Made by a program: the position numbers and the translations under genes. The notes under the pieces were generated by a model, which was not told the DNA's origin, did not search any database, and saw nothing but the letters and a program-made list of their open reading frames with translations. This document shows positions 7,246-10,074 of a DNA stretch of 10,074 nucleotides, in pieces. Source of the stretch: Dysgonamonadaceae bacterium (GTDB taxonomy: Bacteria; Bacteroidota; Bacteroidia; Bacteroidales; Azobacteroidaceae); NCBI GenBank assembly GCA_031256015.1, contig JAIRRK010000203.1, forward strand, positions 1-10,074, in the 5' to 3' direction. The first letter of the stretch is position 1; each line of letters starts with the position of its first letter.

Positions 7246-8763
7246 ATGATGATAGCCACTGAACATTTTTTGTTGTTTATATCCGTTCTATTTTTCATAA
7301 GTTTATTTGCAACCAAAGCCGGGTTTCGTTTCGGTGTTCCGGTTCTGTTACTTTTCCTCGCTATCGGGATGATATTCGGTTCCGACGGCATAGGTTTCGA
7401 ATTTCATAATTACAATGTAGCTCAAGCAATAGGAACGTTGGCTTTGTGTATTATTTTGTTCTCCGGCGGATTAGATACGAAACTTCAGGATATAAAACCG
7501 GTAGCTGCACAGGGAATTATTCTCGCAACCATCGGTGTCTTTCTGACAGCTTTAATTACCGGAACATTTATTTATTATTTGGTATTGTATTTTTTCCCGT
7601 CATTCAACTTGAGTTTTTCGGAATCGTTGTTACTGGCAGCGGTAATGTCCTCGACAGACTCTGCTTCTGTTTTTTCGATTTTAAGAGGGAAAGGCATTCG
7701 ACTGAAAAAGAATTTACGGCCTTTGCTGGAATTGGAAAGTGGGAGTAACGACCCGATGGCTTATCTGTTGACGGTTGTTCTCATTCAGTTGATTGGCGTT
7801 TCCGGAGCCGATTCGCCGGGATACGGACAGGCTGCTTTGGATTTCTTTTTGCAATTTTCGATTGGAATTGTCGCCGGATATTTATTCGGACGACTGGCTG
7901 TGTATATTATTAATAAGATTGATTTGGATAACGATTCGCTGTATCCGATATTGCTGTGCACTTTCGGGATATTTATTTTTTCGGCAACTTATTTTTTGAA
8001 AGGAAACGGATATTTGGCCGTATATATCTCCGGATTAGTAATCGGAAACTCCAAAATAGTTCACAAGCGTTCATCGCTTCGTTTTTTCGACGGCTTGGCA
8101 TGGATTAGTCAAATGCTTATGTTCCTTACTTTGGGTTTGTTGGTCAATCCGAGAGATTTGGGAGGAGTTGCCTTAATTAGTCTTATCATAGGCATCTTCA
8201 TGATTATCGCAGGAAGGCCTTTGGCCGTATTCCTCTCGTTGATTCCTTTCCCTGCAATGAATTTCAACGGGAAAATATTTATTTCCTGGGTAGGCTTAAG
8301 AGGAGCCGTCCCGATTATTTTCGCTATTTTACCCCTGGCCGCCGGATTGGAAAAAGCTCCGTTGATTTTCAATATAGTTTTCTTTATAACATTATTGTCG
8401 TTGCTTGTACAGGGAACCACTTTAACCCAAGTAGCCCGATGGTTGGGATTGGCAAAAAAAGGAGAAGACAGTACGGCCTTTCAGGATTTCGATATTGAAT
8501 TTTCCGAAGAAATCAAATCAACCATGTCGGAAATCGCCATCGCGAAAAATAGTTTATCGAAAGGAAATCGTTTAATGGATATGCCTCTTCCCGACCAAAC
8601 ATTGGCGGTTATGGTGAAGCGGAACAATCAATATTTTATTCCGAAAGGAAATACGGAATTAGCTCCCGGAGATAAATTATTTGTTATTACAAACGACGAA
8701 AACGCTTTAATCGAAACATATAAAAATTTAGGAATTAAAAATTATCGTTTGAGACGTAATTAA
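7246..8763 (+). CDS. nhaP2: Potassium/proton antiporter, CPA1 family, NhaP2 type, with TrkA-C domain
   Basis: A 505-residue inner-membrane antiporter predicted to exchange cytoplasmic K+ (possibly Na+) for protons, serving ion and pH balance. Residues about 5-400 are a Na+/H+ exchanger-type domain with around a dozen hydrophobic segments. Family motifs are intact: SSTDSASVFSIL at 135-146 carries the TD pair, ELESGSNDP at 162-170 carries the ion-binding Asn168-Asp169 pair, and GLRGAVPI at 350-357 carries the conserved Arg352. Residues about 415-499 form a soluble TrkA-C (RCK-C) domain, including the stretch around GDKLFVITND at 475-484, which usually binds a regulatory ligand. Length and domain order match NhaP2 (CvrA) proteins. 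The start MM at 7246/7249 precedes the first hydrophobic helix directly; the second ATG is an equally possible start. The GH109-like gene follows after 7 bases. Ion specificity cannot be read from the sequence. Confidence 0.92.
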   Translation: MMIATEHFLLFISVLFFISLFATKAGFRFGVPVLLLFLAIGMIFGSDGIGFEFHNYNVAQAIGTLALCIILFSGGLDTKLQDIKPVAAQGIILATIGVFLTALITGTFIYYLVLYFFPSFNLSFSESLLLAAVMSSTDSASVFSILRGKGIRLKKNLRPLLELESGSNDPMAYLLTVVLIQLIGVSGADSPGYGQAALDFFLQFSIGIVAGYLFGRLAVYIINKIDLDNDSLYPILLCTFGIFIFSATYFLKGNGYLAVYISGLVIGNSKIVHKRSSLRFFDGLAWISQMLMFLTLGLLVNPRDLGGVALISLIIGIFMIIAGRPLAVFLSLIPFPAMNFNGKIFISWVGLRGAVPIIFAILPLAAGLEKAPLIFNIVFFITLLSLLVQGTTLTQVARWLGLAKKGEDSTAFQDFDIEFSEEIKSTMSEIAIAKNSLSKGNRLMDMPLPDQTLAVMVKRNNQYFIPKGNTELAPGDKLFVITNDENALIETYKNLGIKNYRLRRN

Positions 8764-8770
8764 ATTGAAA

Positions 8771-10066
8771 ATGTTAAGTATTACACCTGTTCCTTCTCGT
8801 CCCTCGGGACAAAAGAATGTCTTAAAATTAACTTGTGAACCCTTGGAAGTTGTCCGTATCGGAATGATTGGACTGGGTGTTCGGGCCATACGGGCAATTA
8901 ACCGATTTATGTATATCGACGGCATTGAAATTAAAGGGATTTGCGATATTGTCCCCTCCAATATCAAGCAGGCTCAACAAATATTGCAAACCCACCACAA
9001 ACCGGAAGCCGCCGAATATGCCGGCGCGGAAACATGGAAATCGTTGTGCGAACGCCCCGATATCGACCTGTTATATATCTGCACGGATTGGGAAACTCAT
9101 ACTCCGATAGCCGTGTACGGTATGGAGTGCGGGAAGCACGTTGCATTGGAAGTCCCTTCATCGACCACCGTTTCGGAGTGCTGGCAATTGGTTGATACCG
9201 CCGAAAAAATGCGACGACATTGTATGATGCTCGAAAACTGTTGCTACGACCCGTTTGAATTAACGGTGTTGAATATGGTTCAAAAAGGCATTCTGGGTGA
9301 AATAATCCATGCGGAAGGAGCTTACATTCACGATTTACGCGCGCGAATACTTTCGAATGAATATGGAAAGCGAAAAGCCGGAAATTGGCAAACTCAATAC
9401 AATGCCGGGCATACCGGAAATCCTTATCCGACTCACGGTTTGGGGCCGATTTGTCAGGCCTTGAATATGCATCGGGGCGACAAAATGAATCGTCTTGTTT
9501 CCATGTCAACCCAATCGATAGGGATGAATTTATTTGCCAAGGAAGTTTACGGAGAAAATTCTTCGGAAGCCAAGCTTCCACACAAATTGGGAGATATGAA
9601 CACCACCCTGATTTGTACGGAAAAAGAAAAAACGATGATGATTCAACATAATATAGCGAGTCCTCGTCCATATTCCCGTTTGTATTTATTGAACGGAACA
9701 AAAGGGTATGTTCAGAAATATCCTGTTCCTCAATTTGCGTTTTATCCCGATTCGGATTCCGCGTTGAACCGGGAAGACATGAAATTATTATTGGAAAAGC
9801 ACAAACATCCTTTTTTAATCCGGATAGGAGAAAAAGCCGACGAAGTTTGCGGAGGAAGAGCCAACGATTTTATAATGGATTATCGCCTGATTCATTGCTT
9901 GCGAAACGGCCTGCCTCTCGATCAGGATGTTTACGATGCCGCCGAATGGTCGTGCCTGGTCGAATTGACGGAGATGTCTATCCTCAACGGAAATATTCCG
10001 GTAGAAATTCCCGATTTCACGCGAGGAGATTGGAACAAACTAAGCAAGCTCGAATTTGCAGGTTGA
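8771..10066 (+). CDS. Gfo/Idh/MocA family protein, GH109-like (putative NAD-dependent alpha-N-acetylgalactosaminidase)
   Basis: A 431-residue protein with an N-terminal Rossmann fold: GMIGLGVRA at 31-39 is the dinucleotide-binding loop, CDI at 58-60 ends the second strand, and GKHVALEVP at 121-129 is the typical Gfo/Idh/MocA EKP-like region. The C-terminal part matches GH109 and related Bacteroidota proteins: ECWQLVDT at 136-143, MLENCCYD at 153-160, GAYIHDLR at 183-190, YPTHGLGP at 219-226 with the conserved Tyr219 and His222, and a closing DFTRGDW at 415-421. GH109 enzymes cleave terminal alpha-GalNAc through NAD-assisted redox chemistry. Unlike many relatives, no signal or lipoprotein peptide is visible, so it should act in the cytoplasm. 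I chose ATG at 8771 over an in-frame TTG at 8765, which lies one base after the upstream stop. It is probably co-transcribed with the antiporter. A sugar dehydrogenase or other glycosidase specificity is possible. Confidence 0.88.
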   Translation: MLSITPVPSRPSGQKNVLKLTCEPLEVVRIGMIGLGVRAIRAINRFMYIDGIEIKGICDIVPSNIKQAQQILQTHHKPEAAEYAGAETWKSLCERPDIDLLYICTDWETHTPIAVYGMECGKHVALEVPSSTTVSECWQLVDTAEKMRRHCMMLENCCYDPFELTVLNMVQKGILGEIIHAEGAYIHDLRARILSNEYGKRKAGNWQTQYNAGHTGNPYPTHGLGPICQALNMHRGDKMNRLVSMSTQSIGMNLFAKEVYGENSSEAKLPHKLGDMNTTLICTEKEKTMMIQHNIASPRPYSRLYLLNGTKGYVQKYPVPQFAFYPDSDSALNREDMKLLLEKHKHPFLIRIGEKADEVCGGRANDFIMDYRLIHCLRNGLPLDQDVYDAAEWSCLVELTEMSILNGNIPVEIPDFTRGDWNKLSKLEFAG

Positions 10067-10074
10067 ATCTTCTT

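Noticed and set aside
8743..8751. TATCGTTTG near the antiporter stop as an internal promoter for the GH109-like gene
   Set aside because: The spacing between TA and TTTG is three bases rather than two and the site lies in coding sequence, so it is only a near match.
8765..8767. TTG as start of the GH109-like gene
   Set aside because: ATG two codons later at 8771 is a better start; the TTG would sit one base after the antiporter stop and adds only two residues.
8964..9701. 245-codon open frame on the minus strand, antisense to the GH109-like gene
   Set aside because: It lies wholly inside a clearly conserved gene, its translation is rich in Ser, Arg, Phe and Cys with no domain I recognise, and it lacks a promoter. 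It is a shadow frame.

Overview
The window looks like a chromosomal segment from a member of the Bacteroidota, probably order Bacteroidales. The evidence is a moderately AT-rich genome with very AT-rich gaps, no clear Shine-Dalgarno sequences before the starts, candidate -7 boxes of the Bacteroidota form TAnnTTTG, a single-chain PurL, and a fused NagB-like/PIG-L protein of the kind I know from Bacteroides. No mobile element, CRISPR array, tRNA, rRNA or phage gene is visible. It reads as ordinary housekeeping and transport chromosome.

Layout from left to right: (1) 1-3035, minus strand, the first 1011 codons of purL (FGAM synthase, purine biosynthesis), cut by the left window edge just inside the glutaminase domain. 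(2) 3065-4885, minus strand, a Na+/phosphate cotransporter with a C-terminal PhoU domain, 29 bases upstream of purL and probably co-transcribed with it. (3) 4886-5206, a 321-base AT-rich gap holding a likely terminator for the gene to its right, two perfect palindromes and a candidate promoter for the transporter. (4) 5207-7120, minus strand, a 637-residue two-domain protein: an N-terminal NagB-like fold with most catalytic positions replaced, and a C-terminal PIG-L/LmbE de-N-acetylase domain with its metal site intact. (5) 7121-7245, a 125-base divergent intergenic region with one -7-like box per strand. (6) 7246-8763, plus strand, a NhaP2-type K+/H+ antiporter with a C-terminal TrkA-C domain. 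(7) 8771-10066, plus strand, a Gfo/Idh/MocA protein of the GH109-like type without an export signal, 7 bases after the antiporter and probably in the same transcript.

Two themes emerge. The left transcript links phosphate uptake to purine synthesis, a phosphate-consuming pathway. The right half places two amino-sugar-related proteins (NagB-like/PIG-L and GH109-like) on either side of a cation antiporter. The most interesting point is that the NagB half of the fusion has lost three of the four classical deaminase catalytic residues but kept sugar-phosphate-binding positions, while the deacetylase half looks active. I found no convincing wholly new system.
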